A stretch of DNA of 64,000 nt from an uncultured Dehalococcoidia bacterium (GTDB taxonomy: Bacteria; Chloroflexota; Dehalococcoidia; Lucifugimonadales; CAJWER01): assembly GCA_958296115.1 (NCBI GenBank), contig OY282442.1:2400943-2464942 (forward strand). Direction: 5' to 3'. Numbering within the stretch: position 1 is the first letter of the stretch; every line of letters starts with the position of its first letter. The position numbers were made by a program, and so were the translations under genes. The notes beneath the pieces are model-generated. The model was not told the DNA's origin. It saw only the letters and a list, made by a program, of their open reading frames with translations, and did no database searches. Positions 1 through 8,240 of this stretch are shown piece by piece.

Positions 1-546
1 GGCAATCACGACCTGGCCGTGTCGGGCAGGATGGGTGTCGAGCGGTTCAACGCCTACGCAGCCGCGGCCGCGACGTGGACGGCAGATCGGCTCGAAGGGG
101 AGCGCGCCGAGTACCTGGCGGGGCTGCCGCTCCGGCTCGAGACGCACGGCTTCACGGCGGTCCATGGCAGCCCGCGCGACCCCGTGTGGGAGTACGTGGT
201 GACGGCGCAGTCGGCCCGCGCCAGCTTCGAGCGGCTCGAAACCCCGCGATGCTTGGTCGGACACTCCCATATCCCGTTCGTGTGCCGAATCGAGAACGGC
301 GCGCCGGCCTTCCGGCTCCCAACGGGCCGGCCGGTCGAGCTTGGGGAGGAGCGGGTCATCGTGAATCCGGGCAGCGTGGGACAGCCGCGGGACGGGGACC
401 CGCGGGCGAGTTACGCCATATACGACGGGAGCGCGGGAACTATCGCGCATCACAGGGTCGAGTACGACGTACCCGCGACGCAGCGCAAGATGACCGAGCG
501 CGGCCTGCCCGCATACCTGGCCGAGCGCCTGGCGCACGGGCGGTAG
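1..546 (+). CDS. Metallophosphoesterase (YfcE/MJ0936-like), 5'-truncated by window edge
   Basis: The reading frame is open from base 1 and begins with G-N-H-D, the metal-binding GNHD motif of calcineurin-like phosphoesterases. A later V-G-H-S-H motif (about codon 88) matches the GH(S/T)H metal-ligand motif, and a V-N-P-G-S-V-G-Q-P segment is typical of the YfcE/MJ0936 branch of small cytosolic phosphodiesterases. The N-terminal D-x-H block lies outside the window, so the true start is not visible and the GTG at 19 is internal. It ends five bases before the stop of the convergent gene at 552-1331. The family assignment is firm; the substrate is unknown. Confidence 0.85.
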   Translation, partial: GNHDLAVSGRMGVERFNAYAAAAATWTADRLEGERAEYLAGLPLRLETHGFTAVHGSPRDPVWEYVVTAQSARASFERLETPRCLVGHSHIPFVCRIENGAPAFRLPTGRPVELGEERVIVNPGSVGQPRDGDPRASYAIYDGSAGTIAHHRVEYDVPATQRKMTERGLPAYLAERLAHGR

Positions 547-551
547 GGCCG

Positions 552-1331
552 CTACTCCCAATCTTCGTCTTCGTCGTCCGGAGGCGTGTCGGCTCCTCGC
601 CCTTGGCCGGCGTCGGCGCGGGGGATGAGCGCGCCGTAGCTTAGGCGTCGGCCCTTCTTGCGCGGCGGTAGAGACTCAATCGCCTCGCGCATCCGCTCGA
701 CACGCCTGCCGTCCGCCACGTCTATCAGCAGGGCGGACACGCCTGCGTCGCGCAGGGGGGCCAGCTCTTCGGGCTGGACCTCGCGCGTCGCCGACATCAG
801 GACGGGAATCCCAAGCCAGGCCCGGGCGCGCGCCGCGCCGAGCAGGTCCGCCACCGTCATGCTATCGCCCAGCTCGGCGCTGACCAGCGCGGCGTCTATA
901 GGCAATCCGCCTATGGCCGCGGCTCGGTCGCGGTCTAGGTCTTGCCCAAGGGCGACGACCTTGCCAAGCCGCTCTTGAGCCAGGAGCGACGCGTCGGCGC
1001 ATTCAGGCTCGAACACTACGAAGTCGCAGCCCTTCTCGGCAAGCATGGCGGCGCCCTCGCGCGTGACGCTGGGGGCGCGGACGCCCCAAGGCAGCCCGCC
1101 CGTCCTGCCGATGGCCCTATCGAGCGCCGACTCGTCCATCTCGTCCACTGACACGAGCGCGGCGTCGACTTCCGCGTCCACCGCCTTGCGCTTGCGCGCC
1201 AAGGCTGGCAGGCCGATAACGCCGACCAGCAGGATGGACGGGCGGCGCGACCGCGACGCGGGGCCGAAGCCCATGGGCTTCGGGGCCTGCTCGCCCAGCC
1301 TGGATAGCGCGTCTATCAGCTTGCTCATCAT
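552..1331 (-). CDS. Conserved hypothetical protein, TIM-barrel-like
   Basis: A 259-aa protein starting at tandem ATG codons (1331 and 1328). An in-frame extension to 1577 exists but would overlap the promoter of the divergent hydrolase gene. Residues about 25-240 alternate hydrophobic strands and helices (ILLVGVIGLP, FVVFEPE, AWLGIPVLMS, VSALLIDV), which suggests a barrel-like alpha/beta fold. The C-terminus is acidic and low-complexity (about 10 Asp/Glu in the last 15 residues). No catalytic motif was recognised. The divergent arrangement with the alpha/beta hydrolase at 1461 implies adjacent promoters between 1332 and 1460. Function unknown. Confidence 0.75.
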   Translation of the reverse strand: MMSKLIDALSRLGEQAPKPMGFGPASRSRRPSILLVGVIGLPALARKRKAVDAEVDAALVSVDEMDESALDRAIGRTGGLPWGVRAPSVTREGAAMLAEKGCDFVVFEPECADASLLAQERLGKVVALGQDLDRDRAAAIGGLPIDAALVSAELGDSMTVADLLGAARARAWLGIPVLMSATREVQPEELAPLRDAGVSALLIDVADGRRVERMREAIESLPPRKKGRRLSYGALIPRADAGQGRGADTPPDDEDEDWE

Positions 1332-1421
1332 CACCTCGTGAAGTCCGTATCGGGCGCCAAGCCCATATACCGATTCTATTCTAATTGCGCTCCCATCATC
1401 AACGGCTCGGCGTCCCTGCGT

Positions 1422-1427
1422 TATAAT
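1422..1427 (+). promoter_or_regulatory. Candidate -10 box (TATAAT) for hydrolase gene
   Basis: A perfect TATAAT lies 33 bases upstream of the TTG start at 1461. No clear -35 hexamer is seen 16-18 bases upstream, so the call rests on the -10 box and its position between divergent genes. Confidence 0.45.
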
Positions 1428-1460
1428 CCAGCTCAAGACCAGCCAGGAGACCAGACGCCA

Positions 1461-2147
1461 TTGGAGATCAGGCAATTCGAAGACGCGGGCCTCGCGTACC
1501 GGGTATTGGAGCCGGACGGCTACGACGCCGGTCGGTCGTATCCGCTCGTCATATTGATGCATGGTTACGGGTCGCACATGGGGGACCTGGTATCGCTCGC
1601 GCCGATGATTGCGCCGCGGGGCTGCCTGTTCGCATTCCCCAACGCGCCCATCCGCATGGACTTCGGGCTAGGTATGGTCGGCTACGCCTGGAGCGTTCCG
1701 CCCGAAGCGGAGTTCGACGCGGATGGCAGGTCGGAGCGGCTGGTCGAGGGGTTCGTGGAGGACGTGATGTCGCGGTACGGGGTGGAGGATGGCAGGGCGG
1801 CGCTGGGCGGCTTCTCGCAGGGCGGGATGATGGCGTACCGGCACGGGCTGCGCCGGCCGGAGCGCTTCCGGGCCCTGATAGCGCTCAGCTCGCGCATATC
1901 CAGGCTGGACCTGCCGGGCGGGTCGGCGGACTCGCCGCCGCGCCAGCATATCTTCATCGCGCACGGAACCCTCGACGACGTGATACCGCCCAAGGCCGGC
2001 CAACAGGCGCGCAGGATGCTCACGGCGAGAGGCTACGCGCCCGAATACCGCGAGTACGAGATGGCGCACCAGGTAACGCCGGAGGTCATCGCGGACTTGG
2101 CGTCGTGGCTGGCGAATGCGCTGCCCCCGGAGGGCGGGACAGGGTAG
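1461..2147 (+). CDS. Alpha/beta hydrolase, phospholipase/carboxylesterase family
   Basis: A 228-aa serine hydrolase of the YpfH/carboxylesterase type. The oxyanion segment LMHGYGS is at about residues 32-38, the nucleophile elbow G-F-S-Q-G-G places Ser119, the acid is Asp172 in HGTLDDVIP, and His203 (AHQVT) completes the triad. The TTG at 1461 is taken as start because an AGGAG lies at 1445-1449 and the hydrolase fold begins immediately after. The open frame back to 1338 overlaps the promoter and adds non-family sequence. Likely cytosolic esterase; substrate unknown. Confidence 0.85.
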   Translation: MEIRQFEDAGLAYRVLEPDGYDAGRSYPLVILMHGYGSHMGDLVSLAPMIAPRGCLFAFPNAPIRMDFGLGMVGYAWSVPPEAEFDADGRSERLVEGFVEDVMSRYGVEDGRAALGGFSQGGMMAYRHGLRRPERFRALIALSSRISRLDLPGGSADSPPRQHIFIAHGTLDDVIPPKAGQQARRMLTARGYAPEYREYEMAHQVTPEVIADLASWLANALPPEGGTG

Positions 2148-2198
2148 GGCGCAAGCGATAATCGGACGAGGCTCGAAGTGAGCTGAAGGAGGCTGAAC

Positions 2199-2636
2199 AT
2201 GGCTACCGCAGCGCGACACAAGGACATCAGCGCCCGGTTTCTCGAACACGCCGAGGCCGAGCTCATGAATGGCGACCTGCTCCAAGCGTCGGAGAAGACG
2301 TGGGGAGCGTTGGTCCACCATCTGAAGTCCGTCGCCCAGGAGCATGACTGGAGGCATAGGTCGCACCGCTCCACCTCAGACAATGCGGAGGAGTTGATTC
2401 GGCTTACTTCCGATCCCCAGCGGTCCAGAGAACGATTTGGACTGGCGGCCTCTCTGCACACCAACTTCTACGAGGACATGTACGAGGAGGAGATGGTGAA
2501 GAGCGGTATCAGCGCGGTCCGGGCGCTGATAGATGACATGAGGGCCGCTGAGGAGTATCTGCCCAAAGACCCCATCCGCGCGCGAAAGGCACAGCCCGGC
2601 GACTCCAAGAACCGCAGGCCAAGATTGTTGCGATAG
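2199..2636 (+). CDS. HEPN/PaREP1-like small helical protein
   Basis: A 145-aa, mostly helical protein with a strong ribosome-binding site (AAGGAGG, 2186-2192). The pattern FLEHAEAEL...GDLLQASEKTWGALVHHLKS is typical of PaREP1/HEPN-fold proteins, which often associate with nucleotidyltransferases or act as RNases or toxins. The canonical R-x4-6-H RNase motif is not clear; an HDWRHRSHR stretch (about residues 48-56) is the nearest. It is convergent with the GmrSD-like gene at 2665-4458, with 28 bases between stops. HEPN assignment is by pattern only. Confidence 0.6.
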   Translation: MATAARHKDISARFLEHAEAELMNGDLLQASEKTWGALVHHLKSVAQEHDWRHRSHRSTSDNAEELIRLTSDPQRSRERFGLAASLHTNFYEDMYEEEMVKSGISAVRALIDDMRAAEEYLPKDPIRARKAQPGDSKNRRPRLLR

Positions 2637-2664
2637 AAGAGGGCTACGCCTCTGTCACCCCAAT

Positions 2665-4458
2665 CTAGCGCTCCCATACCTGTGAGTCGGGGCCCGGCCA
2701 GCACTCGGATATGAGCGCGGCCATCCGCTTGCTGCGAGCTCGAATCAAGTCTTCGTTCCAACAGGGCTCGGATGTCAGTTCCTTGTTGAGCATCAGGGTG
2801 GAGTGGTTATGAAGCTCGGCGCGCTTGCACTCCCAGGGGGCGTTCGACATTGAGCTGTTGAGTTGTCCAGTTGCCAGAGTGAGATTGCCGATGGAGTGGA
2901 TGAGCCTGTTGCGCTCCTGCTCGGCAACGACCTCTTCGGCGCCTTCAACGCTGGGCGGCAACGGCCAGTTCCCCTTCCAGCCCTGTGGCATGAGGTGCTC
3001 AATGGTCAGATTCTTTTCCACGTCCCGCCGTTCGGATTTTGAAGAGAGAAGCAACCGGCCCTCAATTCCTTCGAGTACCAATCGCAACCTCCCTCTGGTC
3101 AGCAAGCGATAGAGTGGGGAAGACTCCGACTCCAAGGAGTGCGCGACGGTTTCGTCGCTGGGCCACTTACGGGAGTACGCTGTCTGCTCCTTCAAGAAAC
3201 CGGCGACGACCTTATCGGCACTTTCCAGGCCGCCATCTTCCCGCAGCCTCCTTGCCAATTCCAGCGTCAGTCGGTTGTAGTCCTTCGTGGTTTGGCGACA
3301 GACCATCCGGCGAATCAGGAAACTCTCCAAAGCGCAGAATGCGCGTATGCGGGTTCCGTGTTCAGCTGACAGAAGCAGCAACAGGACTGGCGTGATCGCG
3401 CCAGTCTGCATGACGTTCGTGCGGTAATAGAACGACTCTTCATCAGGAGTACGACTACCGACACGAAAACGGCGGTAGTTCGTCAAGTCTTTCTTGACGA
3501 GCGTCATCACGTCGTCAAGCCGTCGGTTCTCTACATAGGCGCGGAATGTGTCAAAGACCCTCGACGGACCGACCTCGGACCCGGTTCGCATGGCAAGCCA
3601 GTAGTTGAGGAGCATGTCCAATCGAGGCCTGTACAGGCGTCCCTGCCTGACTTCTTCCCGCCACCACGTGTCATCCAGACCATCCCACATATCGCTCTCA
3701 CGGTCCCCGGAGAGGACGAAGTTCTTGATGAGGTCGGACTGTTCCAGCGGGGTGCCGCGGGCGTTCAAGGTCTCGAATATGACATTGGGGTCGTCCTCTG
3801 GGTCAAGGTCAATCACAACCATCTGGAGCATTGCCGTCGCCGCGGTTTCAAGCGCGTCCATTCTGCTCTCTATCGAACCTGTCCCATCGTCAATCCATTC
3901 TCGCACCTGCGTCTGGAAGAACTCATGGGCTTGGACAATCAGCGACCGTTCGAATCCCTTCACGGCGAGTCCGTTATCCATAGCGTGCTTGAACGCCTCT
4001 CGGTCACTCCTGGTCGGCCAGAGCTTGAAGATATGATGGGCCTCATCACCGATAGCGTCTTCGCCATTAGTGACGAACTTCAGTAGCCGCTTGGATTGGC
4101 GGGTCAAGGCCTTCTCTTCGCAGACTCCTTGAATGGCATCCAGCAAGAGTTGGAGTGTGGTCGCTCTCTGCTGGCCGTCAATCACCTCTCGCTGTTCTAT
4201 ATCTCTTGCGGCAGTATGGACCTGCTGGAGTACGACAGCGCCCAAGAAGTGCGGCTTTGTACGCTGTTCCGCCTCGACCATATCATTATCCGAGCGCTCC
4301 AACTCCTCCAGGTAATTCTCAGCCACATTGCGGACATCGTCCCAAAGCGGCTCCCACTGGTCATCCTGCGTCCATATATAGTGGCGCTGAAACGGTGGAA
4401 TCGTGTATTGAACGTACTTTCGAAAGAGGTCTTTGGGGGTGAGGATATCGGTTTTCAT
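2665..4458 (-). CDS. DUF262/DUF1524 protein, GmrSD-like type IV restriction enzyme
   Basis: A 597-aa protein with the two-domain GmrS-GmrD architecture in one chain. The DUF262 (ParB/Srx-fold) domain has PPFQR at residues 21-25 and the D-G-Q-Q-R motif at 94-98, used for NTP binding and hydrolysis. The DUF1524 HNH-like nuclease domain has I-E-H-L-M-P-Q at about 486-492 and I-G-N-L-T-L at about 523-528. Related enzymes cleave modified (for example glucosylated hydroxymethyl-cytosine) phage DNA. An AGGAG lies just upstream of the ATG. The gene is visibly less GC-rich than its neighbours, which fits horizontal transfer. Predicted anti-phage role; the modification recognised is unknown. Confidence 0.85.
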   Translation of the reverse strand: MKTDILTPKDLFRKYVQYTIPPFQRHYIWTQDDQWEPLWDDVRNVAENYLEELERSDNDMVEAEQRTKPHFLGAVVLQQVHTAARDIEQREVIDGQQRATTLQLLLDAIQGVCEEKALTRQSKRLLKFVTNGEDAIGDEAHHIFKLWPTRSDREAFKHAMDNGLAVKGFERSLIVQAHEFFQTQVREWIDDGTGSIESRMDALETAATAMLQMVVIDLDPEDDPNVIFETLNARGTPLEQSDLIKNFVLSGDRESDMWDGLDDTWWREEVRQGRLYRPRLDMLLNYWLAMRTGSEVGPSRVFDTFRAYVENRRLDDVMTLVKKDLTNYRRFRVGSRTPDEESFYYRTNVMQTGAITPVLLLLLSAEHGTRIRAFCALESFLIRRMVCRQTTKDYNRLTLELARRLREDGGLESADKVVAGFLKEQTAYSRKWPSDETVAHSLESESSPLYRLLTRGRLRLVLEGIEGRLLLSSKSERRDVEKNLTIEHLMPQGWKGNWPLPPSVEGAEEVVAEQERNRLIHSIGNLTLATGQLNSSMSNAPWECKRAELHNHSTLMLNKELTSEPCWNEDLIRARSKRMAALISECWPGPDSQVWER

Positions 4459-4491
4459 TCAATCTCCTGTGTAGGCAGATGAACTAGGACT

Positions 4492-6207
4492 CTAGCAGAA
4501 TGCTGTTGGATTGTCAAGTGGGGCGGCGCTGGGTTGGAGGAAGTCGAGGTCGCAGCCTTTGTTGGCTTGGGTTACGTGGCGGGTGTAGAGTTGGGTGTAG
4601 CCGCGTTTGGGGTGGGTTTGGAGGGTGGGGGATTGGGTGAGGCGGCGCTGTATTTCGCGGGGTTCTACGAGCAGGTCTAGTCGGCGGCCGGGCACGTCTA
4701 GGGCGATTGTGTCGCCGTCGCGGACTGCGGCAAGTGGGCCGCCTGCGGCGGACTCTGGGGTTACGTGTACGACGACGGTTCCGAAGGCGGTTCCGCTCAT
4801 GCGGGCGTCGCTGATTCGGACCATGTCTCGGACGCCTTTGCGCAGGAGTTTTCGAGGCAGCGGCAGGAACCCCCATTCGGGCATGCCCGGGCCGCCTATT
4901 GGGCCGGCGTTTCGCATCACTAGCGCGTCGCCGGGGCGGACGTCCAGGTCGTCGGAGTCTATGCGGCGTTCGAGGTCGTCGTGGTCGTCGAACACGACGG
5001 CTCGGCCGCGGTGTCGCAGCAGGTCCGGCGACGCGGCGGTCTGCTTGATAATCGCGCCCGTCGGGGCCAGCGAGCCGCGCAGGACGGCCAACCCGCCCTC
5101 GGCGTGGAGCGGGTCGTCGAGGGGCCTGATGACCCTGCGGTCGTGGACTTTCGCATCGGCTATATTCTCGCCGAGCGTGCGGCCGGTTACCGTGGGCGCG
5201 TCGAGCTCCAGCAGCGGCGACATCTCGTTCAGCAGGGCGGGGAGGCCGCCGGCGTTGCTGAAGTCCTGCATGAGGAAGCGTCCCGACGGCTTGAGGTCGA
5301 GCATGAAGGGCGTCGTCCGGGAGAGCTCGTCGAACAGGTCGAGCGGCAGGTCTATGCCCGCGCGTCCCGCGACGGCTGCCAGATGCACGACGGCGTTGGT
5401 GGAGCCGCCGAGCGCGTGCAGGGTCCTGATGGCGTTGCGGATAGCCGGCTCGGTTACGAATCGGGACGGCCGCGCGTCCTGCCTCGCCAGCGCGGCGGCG
5501 CGGCGGCCCGCCCGCTCCGCCAGCGCGGCGCGGCGGGAGTCGGCGGCTGGCACGTCGGCGTTGCCTGGCAGGGCGATGCCCATCACCTCGGCCATGGCGG
5601 CCATCGTGGAGGCGGTGCCCATGACTCCGCAGTGGCCGGGGCTGCTGATTATGGCGCCTTGCAGGTCTGCCCAGTCGTCGTCGGTTATTCGGCCCGCGCG
5701 GAGCTCCTGTTGGTAGCGTCGGCAGTCGGTGCACGTGCCCAGCTCTTCGCCGCGCCAGCTGGCCTTGAGCTGGGGGCCGCCCGTTACCATGACGGCGGGG
5801 ACGTCGGCGCTGATTGCGCCCATTAGCATGGCCGGGGTGGTCTTGTCGCATCCGGCGAGCAGGACTACGCCGTCGAGGGGATTGGCGCGGATGGATTCCT
5901 CGACGTCCATGCTCATGAGGTTGCGGTAGAGCATGGTCGTGGGGCGCATGTTGTATTCGCCGAGGGACATGACGGGGAACTCCAAGGGCACGCCGCCGGC
6001 CTGGGAGACGCCGCGCTTGACGGCTTCGCCGAGGGTTCGGAGGTGGGCGTTGCAGTGGGTGAGCTCGCTCCAGGAGCTGCATATGCCGATGATGGGCTTG
6101 CCGTCGAGGGCTTGGGGGCCGAAGCCCTGCGAGCGGAGGGCGGCGCGTCTGAGCCAGCCGTAGAGGGCGGGGTCGTCGAGCCACTGCCGGGAGCGGAGCG
6201 CGGTCAC
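4492..6207 (-). CDS. IlvD/EDD-family dehydratase, aldonate (arabinonate/xylonate) subgroup
   Basis: A 571-aa iron-sulfur dehydratase. Putative [2Fe-2S] ligands are Cys52 (HCN), Cys120 (GCDK) and Cys193 (GHCG). The spacing of 68 and 73 residues is the same as I recall for L-arabinonate and D-xylonate dehydratases. Lys122 in GCDKTTPAM corresponds to the carbamylated Mg-ligand lysine. The C-terminus carries a GFLPLP...MVRISDARMSGTAFGT block of the family. Reaction: dehydration of a sugar acid (or dihydroxy-acid) to a 2-keto acid. The start is GTG at 6207, overlapping the stop of the upstream gene (GTGA), so the two are translationally coupled. A branched-chain dihydroxy-acid dehydratase role is less likely because no other ilv gene is nearby. 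Confidence 0.85.
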   Translation of the reverse strand: MTALRSRQWLDDPALYGWLRRAALRSQGFGPQALDGKPIIGICSSWSELTHCNAHLRTLGEAVKRGVSQAGGVPLEFPVMSLGEYNMRPTTMLYRNLMSMDVEESIRANPLDGVVLLAGCDKTTPAMLMGAISADVPAVMVTGGPQLKASWRGEELGTCTDCRRYQQELRAGRITDDDWADLQGAIISSPGHCGVMGTASTMAAMAEVMGIALPGNADVPAADSRRAALAERAGRRAAALARQDARPSRFVTEPAIRNAIRTLHALGGSTNAVVHLAAVAGRAGIDLPLDLFDELSRTTPFMLDLKPSGRFLMQDFSNAGGLPALLNEMSPLLELDAPTVTGRTLGENIADAKVHDRRVIRPLDDPLHAEGGLAVLRGSLAPTGAIIKQTAASPDLLRHRGRAVVFDDHDDLERRIDSDDLDVRPGDALVMRNAGPIGGPGMPEWGFLPLPRKLLRKGVRDMVRISDARMSGTAFGTVVVHVTPESAAGGPLAAVRDGDTIALDVPGRRLDLLVEPREIQRRLTQSPTLQTHPKRGYTQLYTRHVTQANKGCDLDFLQPSAAPLDNPTAFC

Positions 6208-6884
6208 GAGGGGGTCCAGAGGTCGGCGACGGGGTTATGGGCGTCGTCCTCGTCGGCGGGGGGCGGGGGAGCTGGGGCGCGCATCTGCTGTTCGAGCCAG
6301 CGCTTGAGGGCGTCGAGGGAGCGGGGCGCGACGTAGAATACGCGGATGTCTGGGGGGAACTGGAGGCCGTGGTCTTCGCGGATGAAGAGCGCGCCGGACT
6401 CGCCGGGGGCGAGTGTGTTGTCTATGCGCTCGAGCATGTGCTTGGATCGGCCTTCGCTGGCCTGTCGGAAGGCGTCCAGGGCGGTGGTCATGACCTTTTC
6501 GCTGACGAGGCCGATTGAGACGCAGCGCTGCCAGTCCATGCTCTCTTCGAGGAGGGCGCGGTCTTCGAGGGATTCGAGGGCGGCGCCGGATTGGCAGAGT
6601 GCCTTGACGAAGGCGCCGCCCCTGGGGTTGACCTGCGTGAGCGTCTCCATGCCGTCGTCTCCGGCGTCGCTGACGAGCTCGTGGTATATGCGGGAGACCT
6701 TGCCGAGGGAGCGTTCGAGGCCGTTGAGGTGGTCGCGGACTTCGGACCAGTAGGTTTCGAGGATCTTTTCGGCGTCGTCGGGCAGGCCAGGGGGGAGGAT
6801 GAAGCTGGGTACGAGGAAGAGCTTGCGCTCGCCGAGGTATTGGCCTGCGCCGGGCTTGGGCATCTGGATGATGGTTGCGGACAT
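6204..6884 (-). CDS. Conserved hypothetical protein coupled to dehydratase
   Basis: A 226-aa soluble, largely helical protein. It has a stretch ILETYWSEVRDHLNGLERSL (about residues 41-60) followed by helices with GGAFVKALCQSGAALESLED and a Pro/Asp-rich C-terminal tail (APAPPPPADEDD). No known domain was recognised. It overlaps the dehydratase start by 4 bases, so the two are probably co-transcribed and expressed together. A TATAAT box on the minus strand lies at 6917-6922, 33 bases upstream of the ATG. Function unknown. Confidence 0.7.
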   Translation of the reverse strand: MSATIIQMPKPGAGQYLGERKLFLVPSFILPPGLPDDAEKILETYWSEVRDHLNGLERSLGKVSRIYHELVSDAGDDGMETLTQVNPRGGAFVKALCQSGAALESLEDRALLEESMDWQRCVSIGLVSEKVMTTALDAFRQASEGRSKHMLERIDNTLAPGESGALFIREDHGLQFPPDIRVFYVAPRSLDALKRWLEQQMRAPAPPPPADEDDAHNPVADLWTPS

Positions 6885-6916
6885 GGGGCTAGTCTCCGGG
6901 TTGGTGTGGTGTGGGT

Positions 6917-6922
6917 ATTATA
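6917..6922 (-). promoter_or_regulatory. Candidate -10 box for dehydratase operon
   Basis: On the minus strand the sequence reads TATAAT within CGTATAATACC, upstream of the ATG at 6884. No convincing -35 hexamer was found. Confidence 0.45.
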
Positions 6923-6993
6923 CGGGAGGATTAGGGGTGGAGGGCGAGGGCGCGGCTGTGGCATTATGTGGGCAGAGACAGGAGGGGGCCGGC

Positions 6994-7188
6994 ATGAAGA
7001 GACCAAGCGAGATCACCTTCGAAGTGACGGAGGCGGTGGAAGGGGGGTATGACGCGAGGGCGCAGGGGTACGGGATATTCACGCAAGGGGACTCTTGGGA
7101 GGAGCTGGAGGCGATGGCACAGGACGCGGCGCTGTGTCATTTCGACGAGGAGGATGCGCCAGGCGTCGTTAGGCTACACCTGGTTTGA
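6994..7188 (+). CDS. Small HicB-like protein (solitary)
   Basis: A 64-aa protein beginning at ATG 6994 with an AGGAGGGGG ribosome-binding site at 6980-6988. An open extension to 6799 overlaps the divergent gene and has no ribosome-binding site. The pattern ITFEVTEAVEGGYDARAQGYG followed by a short helix and CHFDEEDAPGVVRLHLV matches the short HicB-fold family that databases sometimes mislabel as a dehydrogenase subunit. No HicA partner is directly attached. It lies tail-to-tail, 3 bases from the stop of a HicB gene, so two HicB-type genes face each other. Confidence 0.7.
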   Translation: MKRPSEITFEVTEAVEGGYDARAQGYGIFTQGDSWEELEAMAQDAALCHFDEEDAPGVVRLHLV

Positions 7189-7191
7189 CGG

Positions 7192-7620
7192 CTAGGCGGC
7201 GTGGGATTCGACTATGAGGCTGCGCCCCAGGGATCGGAGGGCGCTTTCGACCTGCTCGATGTGCGAGCGGCTCTCGGTGTCGAGGAGCTCTCCGACGGCG
7301 AGTTCGCTTATGCCGAGGCGCTCGGCAAGCTCGTGGTTGGCGATCCCTTGGCGGCGCATGGCGGTGTAGAGGTCAAGCTTGGCGGCAACGACCGGCGGCA
7401 CGGGGACGAGATGCTGTCCTTCTTGGGCTGGAGAGGGCGCCGGGATGTCTTTGCGCCGCTCGACGTATGAGCCGAGCATGATTGCGAGCGCGTCCTCTGC
7501 CAAATCGAGGGCTTCGGCGCGGTCTTTGCCGGACGTGAGCGCGCCGGGCACGTCTGGGAAGGTTACGTAGAACCCTTCGGGTTGCTCCGGGTGCAGGTTG
7601 CACGGGTAGGCGTATCGCAT
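7192..7620 (-). CDS. hicB: HicB-family antitoxin with C-terminal HTH
   Basis: A 142-aa antitoxin. Residues 1-60 form the HicB partial RNase-H-like fold (EGFYVTFPDVPGALTSG...EALDLAEDALAIML). About residues 85-118 form a helix-turn-helix (GIANHELAERLGISELAVGELL) expected to bind the operon promoter. It follows hicA on the same strand with 3 bases between genes, giving the toxin-first order hicA-hicB. Expected to neutralise HicA and autorepress. Confidence 0.9.
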   Translation of the reverse strand: MRYAYPCNLHPEQPEGFYVTFPDVPGALTSGKDRAEALDLAEDALAIMLGSYVERRKDIPAPSPAQEGQHLVPVPPVVAAKLDLYTAMRRQGIANHELAERLGISELAVGELLDTESRSHIEQVESALRSLGRSLIVESHAA

Positions 7621-7623
7621 TGA

Positions 7624-7830
7624 TTAGAAGTCCTTTCTGTTGATTCCGAGGTCTTTTAGCATCGAGGCCAAGAGGCCCGGTCCGATTTCCGAGTGTTTGA
7701 CGATTGTGCGGCGCTCACCGACCTGAAGCAAGCCGTGACTCCCCTTGCCGCGAACGGGGTTGAATTTGAACTGCTTCCCTGTATTCGCAGCATGGCGACG
7801 GGCACGCCTTACGAATTCCCTGCCATTCAT
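7624..7830 (-). CDS. hicA: HicA-family mRNA interferase toxin
   Basis: A 68-aa dsRNA-binding-fold toxin. The G-K-G-S-H-G segment supplies the catalytic His32, and a conserved HSEIGPGLLASMLKDLGI helix ends the fold. HicA toxins are ribosome-independent mRNA interferases held inactive by HicB, encoded immediately downstream. A TATAAT box on the minus strand is at 7842-7847. Confidence 0.9.
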   Translation of the reverse strand: MNGREFVRRARRHAANTGKQFKFNPVRGKGSHGLLQVGERRTIVKHSEIGPGLLASMLKDLGINRKDF

Positions 7831-7841
7831 AGTTATCCTAT

Positions 7842-7847
7842 ATTATA
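7842..7847 (-). promoter_or_regulatory. Candidate -10 box for hicAB
   Basis: The minus strand reads TATAAT in an AT-rich stretch (GATATAATATAGG) 12 bases upstream of the hicA ATG. The spacing is short, so the transcript would have a very short leader. Confidence 0.4.
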
Positions 7848-7883
7848 TCGGGCCTGTTTGAGCAGGACGCGGACATGGGGCGC

Positions 7884-8240
7884 GGGGAGTTACTCTCACC
7901 CTGGCCCTCTGCTGTCGAGGGAGAGGGGATGAGATGGGCGCGCTGAATTGCCTTCACCCTTGGGTCTCTCCCACGTTGGGGAGGGGTGATGAAGGCTGGG
8001 GCGTTGTTGGCGCCTTCGTCTATGTTCGTTTCGTCTCGGTCGGCTCCTTTTGGTTGGCGGTTTGGCGGTTCTTGCCGCTTTTGCGCCTGGCTATCGCCCT
8101 TATCCTGGCCCTTCTCCCGTCTGGGGAGAGGGGACGGGGCGGGGAATCGCCCTTTGTCCTAGCCCTTTCCCTTTGGGGGAGGGGCGCAGGGCGGGGCGTT
8201 TGCCCTCACCCTGGCCCTTTCCCCCGTGAGGGAGAGGGTA
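7884..8240. repeat. Cluster of GC-rich hairpin repeats (left part of copy 1 block)
   Basis: Five imperfect palindromes of the form CCCTGGCCCTCTCCC-loop-GGGAGAGGG lie at about 7893-7929, 7960-7992, 8099-8132, 8155-8187 and 8209-8240, separated by non-coding sequence. The stretch GGGGAGTTACTCTC + CCCTGGCCCTCT at 7884-7912 recurs as a direct repeat at 8766-8793, bracketing the RNA candidate. The segment 8020-8100 is homologous to sequence downstream of the other two copies. No gene is supported between 7831 and 8920. Confidence 0.8.

Noticed and set aside
4607-5716. A 369-codon plus ORF over the dehydratase
   Set aside because: Antisense shadow; the minus frame has the Fe-S cysteines and family length.
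6799-6993. N-terminal extension of the small HicB-like gene
   Set aside because: It overlaps the divergent gene and its promoter; ATG 6994 has a strong ribosome-binding site.
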